Source: Metallyticus violacea
Lineage: Eukaryota > Arthropoda > Insecta > Mantodea > Metallyticidae
Direction of reading: 5' to 3'
Length of the DNA stretch: 64,000 nucleotides
Assembly (NCBI GenBank): GCA_030762175.1
Contig: CM060834.1
Span: 31,934,501-31,998,500, forward strand
Shown: positions 45,011-57,844 of the stretch, piece by piece
How positions within the stretch are numbered: position 1 is the first letter of the stretch
How the letters are laid out: every line of letters begins with the position of its first letter
Program-made: the position numbers and the translations under genes
The notes under the pieces: generated by a model
What the model saw: only the letters and a program-made list of their open reading frames with translations
The model's database searches: none
What the model was told of the DNA's origin: nothing

Positions 45011-48000
45011 AGCTTTTTGAGACCCTGGAAAGTTGTGCTTGGTTATTTGCCAACAGTAAACAGTCAGAAATACAGTTTTCATAATCTCCCTATTTCATGG
45101 TTTCTGTTGTGCCTGAGTCAACAGTAAAGTTGATAGTTTCTGGCAGCAAAATTCTTATTTGATCATCAAAACACATGGTACAATTGCTTTCAAAAGTTTG
45201 TAATGGTATTTATGGCAAGACTAGGATTGTGAGTGCAGAATGATCACTATTGTTCCATAAAAGTATTTATATTTTAAAATGTGCTGCTGTGTATATAACT
45301 TTGCACACATTTGTAGCTCTATAGTTTTACATTTAAAATATAATGTATACTGCATTCCATTTATATGGGAAAAAATGTCTGACTTGTTGGAATTCAGTAG
45401 GGCATGGATTTTTGTGTAATTTCATGGTGCAAAATATATACATAAATATATATATTTAAAGATGTTTAACAGCAAAATATCTAAGCTCTGCTCTAAGAAT
45501 TCAATTTAAATTATAGTTAACTGCAGATAATTTGCAGTAATTAATGCACAAACTTCTGCAAATTTTCACGTTTCTTTTTTTCACCTAAAGGTTGGTAAAA
45601 AGTACAATGACAGATTGGAAAGATAAAATACTATTCAAAATCAATATATTTGAAACACTATACATTTAAGATAAATATGTGCAGTGGTACAAATTTTAAA
45701 AATTACATACATATTATGTTTCACTAAAACTGAAAAAATTAGTCAGCTTTGTTTGTATCCTTGAAAACAGTTAATTTTTCCTGATTTTAATGCTCAAATT
45801 TCATACAAAAATAAAAAGTTGTCGCCATTTTCCATATACGATACAATAGAAGCATATCAATAGTAATACTAGCTTGGCTGTGTGATATTTTTGCATCACC
45901 GTGCATCTTTATAATTAAATTTACAACCACTCATTAAGTGTGCTACACAACACACAATTGTAAACTGAAAGAAGACATACAGCATGCGATCAGCTGCTGA
46001 AGGAAGGAAGCAAACATAGTGGCTTGACTTCAATGCATTATGTGCGAAAATTTGGAGAAAGAAATAGACCGATCCAGTAAAGATAAAATATTTCATTTCT
46101 AAAAAATTAAATAAAGAGAAAGTTAGAAGACAAACTGTGAATTATTATCATGCACATTATTGGGAATCGCTTGTATTTTTAAAGAAATGCACAAATGTCA
46201 GTGATACTAATTGACATGATTAAATAATTTATTGCATTCTTTCAAAATTATAGATATTTTGAGGTGCAGTTTTAATAAAAAAAAATTATGCTTATGGTTA
46301 CAGAAACATTCTATAATGTTTATCATTAACAATTGACAGTTAACCAAAACCATGTTTATCACTAACAATTGATCACATTCTTATCATTCTTAAGAGTATA
46401 TATGGCTCTAACGACTCAGATTAGATTTACACAATAGAAATCCCCTAGGTACTTGGATACCAGGATGAGTGAACCTGGGCTGGGCTGGGCTGGGCTGGAT
46501 ATGATTTGCTAATGAGGATCAAGCATAATACTAGCCTATCAATAGGTATTTGATCATTTGAGTTACCCCAACAGCTGTGCAAATACATTTCATAAAACTT
46601 CAAGCTTTATCAGTCTTAAGTAGATATCTGGTCATTGTTATTATAAAGATGCTAATCGGTATCATTATAACTGATTGGAAAGGATTGGAATGCAATGCAG
46701 TTTTAGAATTACTTGCTTTGGAGATGTTTGAGTTTTCAGTTACTATTGAACAATAAACTGTCATGAGCTCCTACCACTTGGCAATTAAATAAGTAATACT
46801 TTGCTTTCTCATACTATATGGAATACAGTGTACATAACCTAAAATATTATTTTCTGTTATCTACTGGTCATTTCCTAAAATATTACATGTTGAATCCTTT
46901 TGAAGAAAAAAAGTATCAATGGACACCAATAAAACAATGAGCTAAGTGTTCTTTAAGTTCTGAAATCTGCAGTGTGCTCTGCAAAGACAGTAATAAGATT
47001 TTTAATATTAGTGTCCATCATTAAAGAATGCTTGGTATAAAACCAAAGACCTTAATGCACTGATACACTATTTTAAATTTCATGTGTTAGCTATATTTAA
47101 TATAAGCTGCAAAATTTAGCTGCCTGAAATTTTATAATGCATTTGTAGAGATCCGGGGGAGGCTTTGGTATCTTCTAAAGAATTGTTTGCATATTTAATT
47201 ACACATAACACTTATCTAGCAGAATACAGGATTATATTTTTGTGTAGCACAATATGCTTTACTCTAGCAAGTTGCCATGTAATTTATTTGATAGGGTATA
47301 TGTTTTAAAATTATATTGCCATAATTATAGTGCTGTGATTATTTTAGATAATAATCAATTGGTAGTTTTTGACACAGTTGCCAAACTGCCACATTATATC
47401 AGCATTATGTAAAATGTTTCCAGATTTTCTTTTCTGCTTTAATTTCTTATATCATGGCTTTGGAACATATTGTTTACTATGCTTTGGATAGACTTTAGAT
47501 ATTTAATCTTTACATTTAGCATGTGTATCTTTATGCTATATTCATTCTAAAAGGTGCTGCAAGTGAACTTCTATGTTGTCTTTCAAATTTTAGCTGTTTA
47601 TCTTCCCATAAAATACTTCTATAGTGGCATCAGTGTGTATCAATCTGTCCTGCAAAAATGTTCTATGCTTTCATTTTGGAAAGTGTGCGCACATGATTTT
47701 AATAATATTAGTTTGTATTCCTTTTAGACTATTCTATGGTGAATCTGTAACATTTGTTTTATTAGTAGCAATAGAAACCCATTGATTAAATTATTCCATT
47801 AGTAAACATTTATATTTTTTTATTTATTTATTTATGAATATAACTAAAAAAAACTCGATCACTTTCTTGAATCAGGAAGTGAACTTACATAAAGCATGGC
47901 TACATATGTAAATAAAGAGGAGTAGGAGGAAAAACAGAAGAAACAGCATTTTTGCTGCTTGGGGGAATAAAGGCTGTAATTATGTATTGCTCAAAGGCTA

Positions 48001-48110
48001 TTTATGAATATGCATTTTGAATTTGAACCACATTGTTTCCTTTGTAATTGTAATATTCAAACATTCATAGTCATTGATTTAGGGCAGTTGTTTTAATATC
48101 AGATACACAG
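45011..48110. other. Intergenic AT-rich DNA
   Basis: No exon or named transposon. Contains a GGGCT pentamer run at 46475-46498 (about 4.6 units) and a short direct repeat of TTATCA(T/C)TAACAATTGA near 46320 and 46355. Confidence 0.5.
46475..46498. repeat. GGGCT pentanucleotide microsatellite
   Basis: CTGGG repeated about 4.6 times, GC-rich in AT-rich surroundings. Confidence 0.85.
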
Positions 48111-48121
48111 ATGGATATGCA

Positions 48122-48322
48122 ATTGTAATATTTCTAAAAGCATACTTTTTTCACTCTTGAAATGTTGTTATCATGGTTGTAAAAAATGGGAATTCCATTT
48201 GGAACTTAAGTAAACTTAAGTAAAAACGATGTGATTGTAATATTTCTAAAAGCATTTTTTCACTCCTGAAATGTTGTGTTCATGGTTGTAAAAAAATGAT
48301 AATTCTATTTGGAAGTAAAAAA
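48122..48322. repeat. Direct repeat, 112-bp period, two diverged copies
   Basis: ATTGTAATATTTCTAAAAGC begins at 48122 and 48234; similarity continues through TTTTTCACTC(T/C)TGAAATGTTG and CATGGTTGTAAAAAA. Confidence 0.8.
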
Positions 48323-49984
48323 AAACTATGAATAATGGTAAAAGCCAGGTTATTTCTGTTGATATTATGTAGAAATTATTTCATATAAAATTGTATCTTT
48401 GAGTACTTAAAATTATTAAGCATCAAATGTGCTTTATAAAACCAAAGGGCTATCCTTTTAAATTATGTAAATTCAGATCATAATGGATCAGTGCTTTGTG
48501 AAATTTATTATTATTGATTATTATATTTGAAGAAACACTTGAATGTTTAGCAAATGTTATTGTTGCTGTAATAAATTTTTTATAAAGGGGATGTAGTTGT
48601 GTAATTTTTCTTTTCTGATTGAACCACTTTAAAAACTACTTTCTACTTTTGAGCATCTAGCCAAGCAGGGTTTTTTTTATTCAGAATAAAATTTTTACTC
48701 AGTCTTTAGAGGATAAGCATTTAACTGCAATACAAAAATATATAGTGATATTGCAAGGCATAACTTTTTATTTCAGATGTTATTTATTACAGGTAAGTTA
48801 TGAAATGAAGCACAGAAAAAACTTTTGACCTAGATGAGAGAAATAATTGTACATCTGTAGGAAAGAAGAGAAATTCTCTTCACAGTAGTGGGTCTTTCAT
48901 GGTTTTGTCATGGGTGAGTCATCAGTTAGCGTGGTAACTCCCAGTGAAGCGGATGTAATACCTGCACAGTAGTAGATTCAAGTTCTTGCAGTTACAACTA
49001 CAATTATAATGAAAATAAGCACATAATTTGTGACAGATGTTGGAAATATTGTCCTGCTACAAACCAGAGATGTATATCTCTCACAATCTTTGAAGGAAAT
49101 ATGTAATATTTTTCAAAGTTTCAGCTCCAATAAGCTCTCCTATAAGATGTTTGGAAAGAGCACCAACAGATTATTCTAACAGCATTAGGTGCATGACAAA
49201 TGTTTGACATTTCTCTATATAGGTAAAAGCGACATAAAATCAGTAGTGTATCCAAAATTTGAAAGTTTAAACCAGAAGGAATGACTCCAAAGAAATGGTA
49301 GTGTATGATTGCCCAAAGAGGAATTAAAATATTAACTTGATGGAATATAAAATCCTGGTATTGTAGCATACCAGATTGGATTTTGAATAATTTATTTTGG
49401 AAAGAACTTTATGACACTAAACCATAAAGGTCATCAACCACAATCAGTTTAGTTTGCAAAAAGATGAATCCATTCAAGTTGCTACTTTATTGAACAATTT
49501 TTGTAAGTTTTATGCATGATAGAAACAAGTTGCAGTTTGCAGTTATCTCAGTACATTTATATCATATAATAAGTAGAAGAGCATAAAAATGAATAATTAT
49601 TTATGGATCTCTTAGAAGTCTAATAAACAAAATAAGAAAAGAAATGTAACTGAAATCAAATAATGCTATAGCTTTGCCAACTTTACTGACTGCAGAACTT
49701 GTGTGGATATGAAAGCAATTAAAGTTGGGATGCAAGTTCTTAAGATCAATAAAGGGTCTAGGTAAGTTTTCAATTGCTAGTGTGAGGAAGGAATACTGTG
49801 TCACTTATAAATTAACAAGATATAAAAATAAGTGAACACTTGAAGAAAGGTTTCTGAAATTAAAGTTAAATAATCCACCCTTCATTTAATGTGGAAAGAA
49901 ATTGTAAGGATGCAACAAACCTGAGAGAAAGTCAATAATTAATGTTGTCACACTCTTAATAAAAAAGGAAACTACAGTAACTAC

Positions 49985-50175
49985 TTATGTATTCAATTTG
50001 TTTATACTAAACTCCACTTACTTACATAGAACTGAGACATGTTTTGGGAACACTCATTCCCATCTTAAGTTGTTGGCCCACTCTGTCAATAACTGAAGAT
50101 GAGAGTAGGTGCTCCTGAAACATGTAGTTTTATGTAAGTGAAGTTTAGTGTAAACAAGTTGAATACATAAGTAGG
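49985..50175. mobile_element. Head-to-head inverted pair of Penelope ends without internal sequence
   Basis: The left arm (CTACTTATGTATTCAATTTG, then CACTTACTTACATAGAAC, then the reversed hammerhead-like unit) mirrors the right arm (GTTTTATGTAAGTGAAGTTT, then AAGTTGAATACATAAGTAGG). Each arm is about 90 nt and holds one full end unit; they meet near 50075-50085. It is like the PLE pair at 31.4-33.7 kb with everything between removed. Confidence 0.8.
50093..50126 (+). ncRNA. Hammerhead-ribozyme-like motif, core intact
   Basis: CTGAAGA (50093-50099), a short GAG...CTC hairpin, GAAAC (50117-50121), AT, GTA (50124-50126; GUA is an allowed cleavage triplet). The mirrored unit in the left arm has lost core bases (CTTAAGA, AAAAC). 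Confidence 0.55.
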
Positions 50176-51295
50176 ATATATTATCACTCCATTGTCTACA
50201 GCAGTACAATTTATTTAAACTACAGTAATATGAGATTTTCCGAACTAAGAAATTTTTGTTTTGTAAAACAATAAAATTAATGCAAATATGGCAAAAGAAG
50301 TAACTTGAATATATTATGCATGTTAATAAGTTGTAATAATTTGGGTAAGAGGACACAGTTCTGGATTTAATAAAGTATAGAGGGAAAAAAAAAACAGAAA
50401 AGAACAGAAAAAGGGAGGGGGAAATGATTATTGTTTATATTATAAAATAAAAAGCAAGTTATTTGGTTTGTAGGTAACCTCATTTTAAAGAAAGCTAAAT
50501 TACTTTGTTTCATCTCTAATTCACAAAGATCTTTGACAGTGAGTTGAACAGAAAATACAATTGTTTTGGTTCTTCTGTCTGTTTCTCATGCATTAAAATA
50601 ACTCTGAATTGGTTGCAGAGAACAGGAGACTTCTGTATCATATTGATAAATTCTTTAGTATTATTTAACTTATTACTATGAAAATATGATATTGTTGTTG
50701 CAGTGAGATAAATAATGTTTAATGAGGAAAGAGATCAACCAGTGTAGTGTGGAGTAAGTATACATTTTCACTAATCAATACAATACACTAAAAATAATAA
50801 CAATATTTGAAATGTTATAAAGTATATTGTTAAATAATGTATTGAAGTATAAATATTTTATCAGGTGTAATGATATTACCTTGTTACCATTATGGCGAGT
50901 GCAAATATTTATTTTGAATAAAATGACAAAAAAATGCAGTATTTTTAATGTAAGCAATATTACGAATAGGTAATAAATCAGTATCTGTCATTATGACGAC
51001 CAATGAAAAGCACAATTTTAATCAGTAGGTGAAATCATCTACTATCAGATACCAAACATCTGAGACCTACAAATAAGTTTCAGGCATTTTTCTACACAAT
51101 TTCAATTCAGGGTCATTTCTTACACATAAAATCAACACAAAGCATTACAGCTGATCTAATGCTAATAAACATAATACTTTTGCTGTCAATAGACTCGGGC
51201 TTATAAGTTTCTGACTTTGTCAAGCTAATTAAATACCTCTCAGCTACTTTTATTATATACAGTATTATTATCAAGATTAAGACACGTACAAAAAC

Positions 51296-51440
51296 AATTA
51301 AGAGTATTGTATGACTGAGTCAAACTGCACACTCTTATTGGCTCCAATTATTTGTTTATATTTTAGAATATGTTTTGCAAATCATAGTCTGCATTCTCAG
51401 CTAACTATACAATAATCTTAATAATATGATTTGCTTCACT
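51296..51440. mobile_element. Penelope-type end family C, third copy
   Basis: Shares GTATTGTATGACTGAGTCAA, CACACTCTTATTGGCTCC and the outer ACAATAATCTTAATAATATG with the 38.8-kb copy. The hammerhead-like core is decayed (CTGAGAA, AAAAC, ATT). Confidence 0.6.
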
Positions 51441-52589
51441 GTACACGTTCCAGTTAGCACTTCAAGTTAAAATAAAAACCATTTTACTTCTCCCAAATGC
51501 TCTTATCATTTTATGATTTATTACTACTATACAAAATATACATATTATATACAATATTATTAGCAAGACTAAGATATATAGTAACAAATTTACTTCTTAA
51601 TGCTCTTACTCGTATATTGTAGCTTATCAGTATTACTAGAATACAATATATATTATTTATTACTTGAAGCTTAAGCAATATAAATAAACAGGAATGCCTT
51701 AAATGCCAGATATACATAAATGTTTTGAGCTTCATCAGTTCTATGTTAATCAGTATAAAATTACATTTCACACATATTTAAAATGCAATTAGTAGAAAAA
51801 ATTTTAAGGTTTTAGGTATAATTTATATTCCATCTACTTTTTAGATACATTTGTATTGAGTACTTTTTAACCTCTTTTTTAAAGTTTTCATTTTGCAATG
51901 CTTTTATTGTCTGAGATAATTTATTATACAAATAACATTTTAATTAGTAGATTGTTTTGTAAGGATTTATTTTTGTTATTTATATGAAAATTTGCTTGAG
52001 TTCATGTGTAATTATTACTATTATTGTGCCTCATATTACATTTGTCTCCTTCAACAACCGATTTGACTGTAGTATATGCATACAGTATACTATTGTTAAT
52101 GTATTTTCCTTTATGAATATATTTCTACATGATACTCTTTTTTATCTAATTCATATAATTATACATCTTAAACATCTTTTATGCTATACAAGTATTCTGT
52201 TTAGAACTGCAATTCCAGCACTGCCCCACATTTTAATACCATAGTTAATGTAACTGTGTATCAAGCAATTATGAGGTGTTCAGTATACAAATCATCTAGG
52301 ACAGTTTATAGATAAAAGCAAGTTCTTAAAAATTTACACAGAAAATGAAGGAATGTATCAATACACTTTATTGCAATATATTATATATATATAAACTGAA
52401 GTTGATTCAAATCTACTAGAATAACACCTTTTATGTAGATAATGGCTTAAAAATACAACATTATAGAAAGATATGGAGTTGCCTAGTTTGTGCACCAAAT
52501 ATTCAGTTAGTCCCTACATTATAGTTATTTACAGTACTCAAATTTGCAGTACATTAACAAAACATAGATGTATCATTTTCCTCATCAGA

Positions 52590-53046
52590 AACATGGTCTT
52601 TTGAGCCCATTGACAGATGAATAGTAGAGCATATTGATAAGTTTTCAAAATAGAATGATACAATGAAGGAATTATAAGAAAGAATATCAATCACATCTTT
52701 TTTCTTGGCTGCTTTCACAAAACATCTGGTCTTATAGAAAGCCTCCTATTCACTAATGACAGATTAATACCTCTTTGGTATTAATAGAAATCAATTCATG
52801 AAATTAATTTTTTGGGCTGAAACTCTCTTTAAGCTTCATGGTAATGGTTTTGTTTTCTCAAACTGCATCCATCTCACTTTTAGCCACTGCAAGCCTGTCA
52901 TTAGCCCTTTTCTGACCATTACATGGTTTAGTAGTTCTTTTGTGGACAAAAATTCTTTCCTCTTCATTACATGCACAACAAAAGGATTCTTACAATATCT
53001 ATCCAAGTATCAGCAAATAAAATATATTGTTTCTTATAACTATTGA
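52590..53046 (-). mobile_element. Decayed coding remnant, probably of a transposon
   Basis: A long minus-strand frame includes KEFLSTKELLNHVMVRKGL, WLKVRWMQFEKTKPL and, downstream in another frame, KAAKKKDVIDIL and FYFENLSI. This order resembles a coding block I recall as repeated in many arthropod genomes, but I cannot name the superfamily. No start, splice sites or intact frame. Confidence 0.35.
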
Positions 53047-53687
53047 ATTTAATTAAGCCAAAGTCTGCTAGGAAGCTGCGACTTAGAACCATGAACATCT
53101 GGTTAATTACTTACACTTTCATGTCTTGATCATGCAGTAATTTTAACATAGAAGCAAAACATTTAGATTCCTTTTTTTTCCAGTACACAAATTAAAAAAA
53201 AATGCAATTAAATGTTACATTTTTGTGCATTTTCTTTTAAGTATTATCACAATAAACTAGGCAACATCTTGGGAACCTCAGCCTCCTTCTGTTTTGCCCC
53301 TTATGTATATTATTACAATTTTTATCATTGAAAGAATGAATTGCTTAGTTATTGCTCTGAACAAAAGAGGAAAGCATAAACAAAGCTACCATCTTTGGGA
53401 AAATTTATAATGCAGGAGTTACCTATTTATAGCACTGAAATTATAATCCTCCTTACTTCGTAATAATAATAGTAACTCACTTTTCAGAAAAAATGGAATT
53501 ACACCACTTGTGCTCTGAACCCCACATGTATTATCTGTAATACTTTAATATTTTGATAATCACCTTAAGTAGATACCAGGTTTAATTTTGTAACAGTTAT
53601 GATGGATTTCTCCATGAAAATTTAATCTTGTAATCTTATGCCAGTTGTAGAAATGTTGTTGATATTACTTTATCTACCATAAATTTA

Positions 53688-53690
<3 letters not shown>

Positions 53691-53724
<34 letters not shown>
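53691..53724. repeat. (TA)n microsatellite
   Basis: About 17 TA units. Confidence 0.9.
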
Positions 53725-53728
<4 letters not shown>

Positions 53729-54606
53729 CCAAAATAACAATAACTAGATGAGAAAAAGTCACAGATTTACTATCATAATATTTTGAACAGCTCTGTCCTT
53801 AGGCAAGAAGACTGAACTACTCTCTCTATAATACGAGATATATTAAAATATTTAAAAGAAAATAATTAAAGATTAATCTAGGAAAGAGTAAAATGATTCT
53901 GTTTGAGTACTGCACAAGCAGGAAACTACTTTTTATCAACACCTATTTTGATTTTTTGGACATCCTAAAGTTTTTTTTTTCTTTTTTTTTACCTGGATTC
54001 AGAATAATTTCATTCTATTTTTCGTTATGGGTTTTATGGAAGTTTATTTTTGTTCATAGTTTCCCACTGTTTTTTCATCTGTATTTAGGTGCAACCAGTA
54101 AAGCACTGGATGGGGCTCACAGGGACTCAAGCAAGCCCTTTGTTAAATATTCATATTAGTTTCAATAGGAATCCTAAACATTCAGATTTTAGCAAGACAG
54201 CAATTTTGAAATCTTTGTCCCATGATGACTTGTAGAGCCTATATTTGTACCACTTATTAGTATCTTTTCTTTACATTGTTTTCCTTTATGATTACAGCGA
54301 ATCACACGAGCAATGACATGCTGAAAGCTGTAATTGCAGTAAAACACTAATTTCAATAGCTGAAAATATGGAAATTTTCTTTTTTACATACCTTTTGAAA
54401 AATCTAAAGATTTTGACTCGGATACAGAATCTGTAAAATAGTTTGCAGAACCCAGGAGTGGTGGCAACCTTGTCTTCTAGCAATGTACAATTGGAAATGT
54501 CATTTAAAAGGTGAGTAGCCCTAATTATAACTTAATTTTAAACATTTTTAAGTGTACAGCTGTTTTTATTTTAAAATCAAGGATCCCTAGTTTCAAACCC
54601 TTTAAA

Positions 54607-55555
54607 TACGAAGACTATTCAATAAGGAACGATCATAGAACATACCTCCACTCATCCTCATAATTTTAATGATCTCTCTCAAAGTAGTCCCAGTATTTCT
54701 GCCAGTCTTCAAAAAAATGCTGGAAACCATTTTTTCACAGTTCCTTCAGAATTTCCTCCACAACCTTCACCACTGCTTCTAGTGATAGAGAGAGCCTCCC
54801 ATGAATGTCATGCTCATTTTGGGATAGGGAAAAAGTCATAGGGGGCTAAATTTAGACTATAGGGAGGGTGAGGGGCATACTTCATATTGATTTTTTTGAG
54901 ATATTTAGCAAAAACATTTGCAAAGTGCGGCTGTGCATTATTATGATGCAGCATCCATCTTGTTGCACAGAAATGTGGCAACTTGCAGAGTTTTCAGGAC
55001 ATCTCTGGAGTATTGTTGGGTTACAGTTGTGTGTGCAGGTACATGTTGCTAAACCATTCCATTAATATCGAAAAATGAGATTACCATAACTTTCCCATCA
55101 AAAACCACTTTTGTTTTTTTTTAGGTGTTTGTTGGTCATGATGGAGATTTCCACACAGAGCTTTGCTGTTTACTCTTCAGAACAAAATGAGGTAGTTTCA
55201 TTAACAGTGATTACCTTTGAAAGAAACTCTGCATCTTCCTATATCATCTTCAGCCGCATTCAAACGTGCATGCACAAACATGCATCATGTGCAATGATTC
55301 AGTTACTAACTTATAAGTAGCACCCAGTGAAATTTCTGAAAGTTCTTAATACTATTATCTCTTTGAGTTTTGCTATAGAGAAGAATGAACTTTCTATATG
55401 CCTCCTAAAACAAAGTATAGATCTCAGGTGAGGATTTGTGGAAACAAAAGGAGAATTTCAGAGCAGCATATTGCTCATCTGGCGTCATTTCCATTAGCTG
55501 TAGGCAGAATTGAACATGTGTCAACTTGCCCAGCTCTCAAAGGCAGGAACCAGAA
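54607..55555 (-). mobile_element. Degenerate mariner-like transposon
   Basis: The minus strand gives MTPDEQYAALKFSFCFHKS (about 55500-55440, N-terminus), HHNNAQPHFAN...KYLKKI-type sequence (about 54950-54900), and PPYSLNLAPYDFFPIPK (about 54880-54825). The left end TACGAAGACTATTCAATAAG is a typical mariner terminal sequence. Much of the middle is deleted or shifted. Confidence 0.7.
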
Positions 55556-56989
55556 ACTAATATCATTAAGCTAACAAAATATTTTAAATTTAAAATGTAG
55601 AATGAGAGATTATGCCTGTAAAAAATTATGAACATTATTGAATAGGCCTCAGAGCTTCCTAGAAATATCAATTAAGCAAACATACTTTTCTGATTTAATC
55701 ACTGTAGAAGTGATGGAAAATAGAACAATTTATACTGATTGTTAGAGGCTTTCTACGCTGTAATTAATGTTGGCAACCATTTTCATGTTTAAACTTGCAT
55801 TATTATTATTGCCAGCACATCCCTGAGTGCAATATAATCTCAAGCATCAGTTCAGTCAGTTGATGATAAGTGATATTTGCAGTTTACACTTATTTTATAT
55901 AACTCAAGGTTTATCATCAAAAGTGTCCTTTAAAGCTGAATTTTTAACCATTTATCGTACATATAGATCATAAAAATATCCTCTTTAACCATGGCTTTTC
56001 AATTTGATTTCCAAATAAAAGCTTGCTGCTCTCTGTTGAGAGATTTCGCAATATGAGTTTTAAGTGCAAAGAATGGGAATAGTAATTTTGAGATCGATGC
56101 ACTACTCATTTGCACAATACGTTTAATTTTTCTTAAACAGAGGAATATTTGAAGCCACTTAATTATGTAATAATCAGCTTTCTTATCTTAAGTTAATGTA
56201 ATCTTTTTCAAAATAAATCCAATTAATGTAATCTTGCTTACCAGGTAGCTGTACAATAAATTTTCATATAGTTTCATAGTTAACATATGAACAGTTCAAT
56301 CGAGCAAAATTCACTTAGCATCATGTTAAACACAATCTGTTTTGGAATACATATAAATGTATATGTTACTATAGTGAAGCCTTTAAACTAGTATAGGGAA
56401 AATCAATGTATGGTCTCCAAAGTTCTGGTTAGTGAATACAATTTTTCTTTGCAAAATTGCACAGAACAACACCATAGTGCAATATATAATCTTGTGGAAT
56501 AAAATATTTCAAATTACTTTGGCACCTCTTAAATGAAGCTTTAATTATTAAATCTAGTACATTCCACCTTTGTAATCGTGATTCTGCAATGTATTGTGTG
56601 TGAAATAACAAGTGTGTGACATGTTTATTAAATGCTTATAGAAATGAGATGAACTTATGACATTAAAGACAAACCATCTGAATCATTACTTATATTGCTG
56701 ACTTGGCTCAAATGGTGCTAGAAATGTTGAAGTTTTTTGCAGATAGAAGATGGCCTTAATTTGGATTTTAATGTATTCCTGCATTCCATCGTTAAAATGC
56801 CCATTCTTCATAGCTTAGGCAATAAGATGATGTATACAGTAAAATAAGGTGTGTTTATCATACAAAATTTCCATTTCTGCTAGTGCAACACAAAGGGCTT
56901 ATGTACGATGGCATAATGGTCCTATTTGGAACATTCTAGTGCAAAAGCTGGAACAAATCATCCATTGTCAAGAGTACACAGTGTGCAGA

Positions 56990-57600
56990 AGATGTTCGTG
57001 ATTGATAGCTTTGCTTACCCTTAAAACATTATGTCCGCTGTCACAGGAGACCAGCTACTATGAGATGATGTGCCAGAAGCAGCTAAACTTAACACTGCCA
57101 TACAGAGTGACAGCCATAGGCGCTGACTGCTACGGGCTGGAGAGACTTGGCCCCCAAAGTTCTCTTCTTCCCACCATTGTCATTATTCCAATAATAAAAT
57201 TTTGATTCAGTTTCTTTAAGAACTGCAAAAAAGTAGACTAAGCTGTAGATTCTAAAGCTAATTGTTTTTGTCTGCAAATGCACTAATGTAATTTCTATTT
57301 CTATCTGTGTGTGTGTGTGTGCTTTTTATGCAGGCACTTTGTCATTGATGCATTTAATGGTGTGTTACAGAAGAAAACACTTGAGTTTTCAGGAATCATA
57401 TTCTATGGTTCATTGTCTGGCAGATAACCTATCACATACCACATCCAATTATGACACATTTTGGAAAGAAACCATGAAGTGTCTGATCTCTTCATTAACA
57501 AGAACTGCAGCTATTGCCCAAAGATGTGCTCTAAAAAAGAAGACTCTGCAAGTGCTCTTCACAGCTTTGCCATCCCTAAAGATATCTATCGCATAATGCT
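56990..57600 (+). other. Open-frame-rich segment of unknown nature
   Basis: Two plus-strand frames (57002-57205 and about 57340-57596) have less AT-biased codon content than their surroundings. I recognise no family, and no splice-site arrangement joins them convincingly. They could be a decayed transposon or chance. Confidence 0.2.
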
Positions 57601-57844
57601 ATTTTAAATAATTAATATTTAATTTGTGTCAGTCTAAATTTGAAAGTGTTGCTTCTCAACTGCTAGTTAAAAATTGAACAGTTTATTATAAATAGAAGTG
57701 GTGGATATTATACACATTGTCAGTTTTATCAAATACAATGTTGGTCCTGATAGACTGACATTGCATCACAACATGATGACAGACATTTTGGGATCAAGAT
57801 GAACAAGAACTCTCTAGGTAACTTTTCCTTAGTTGTACAGTTTC

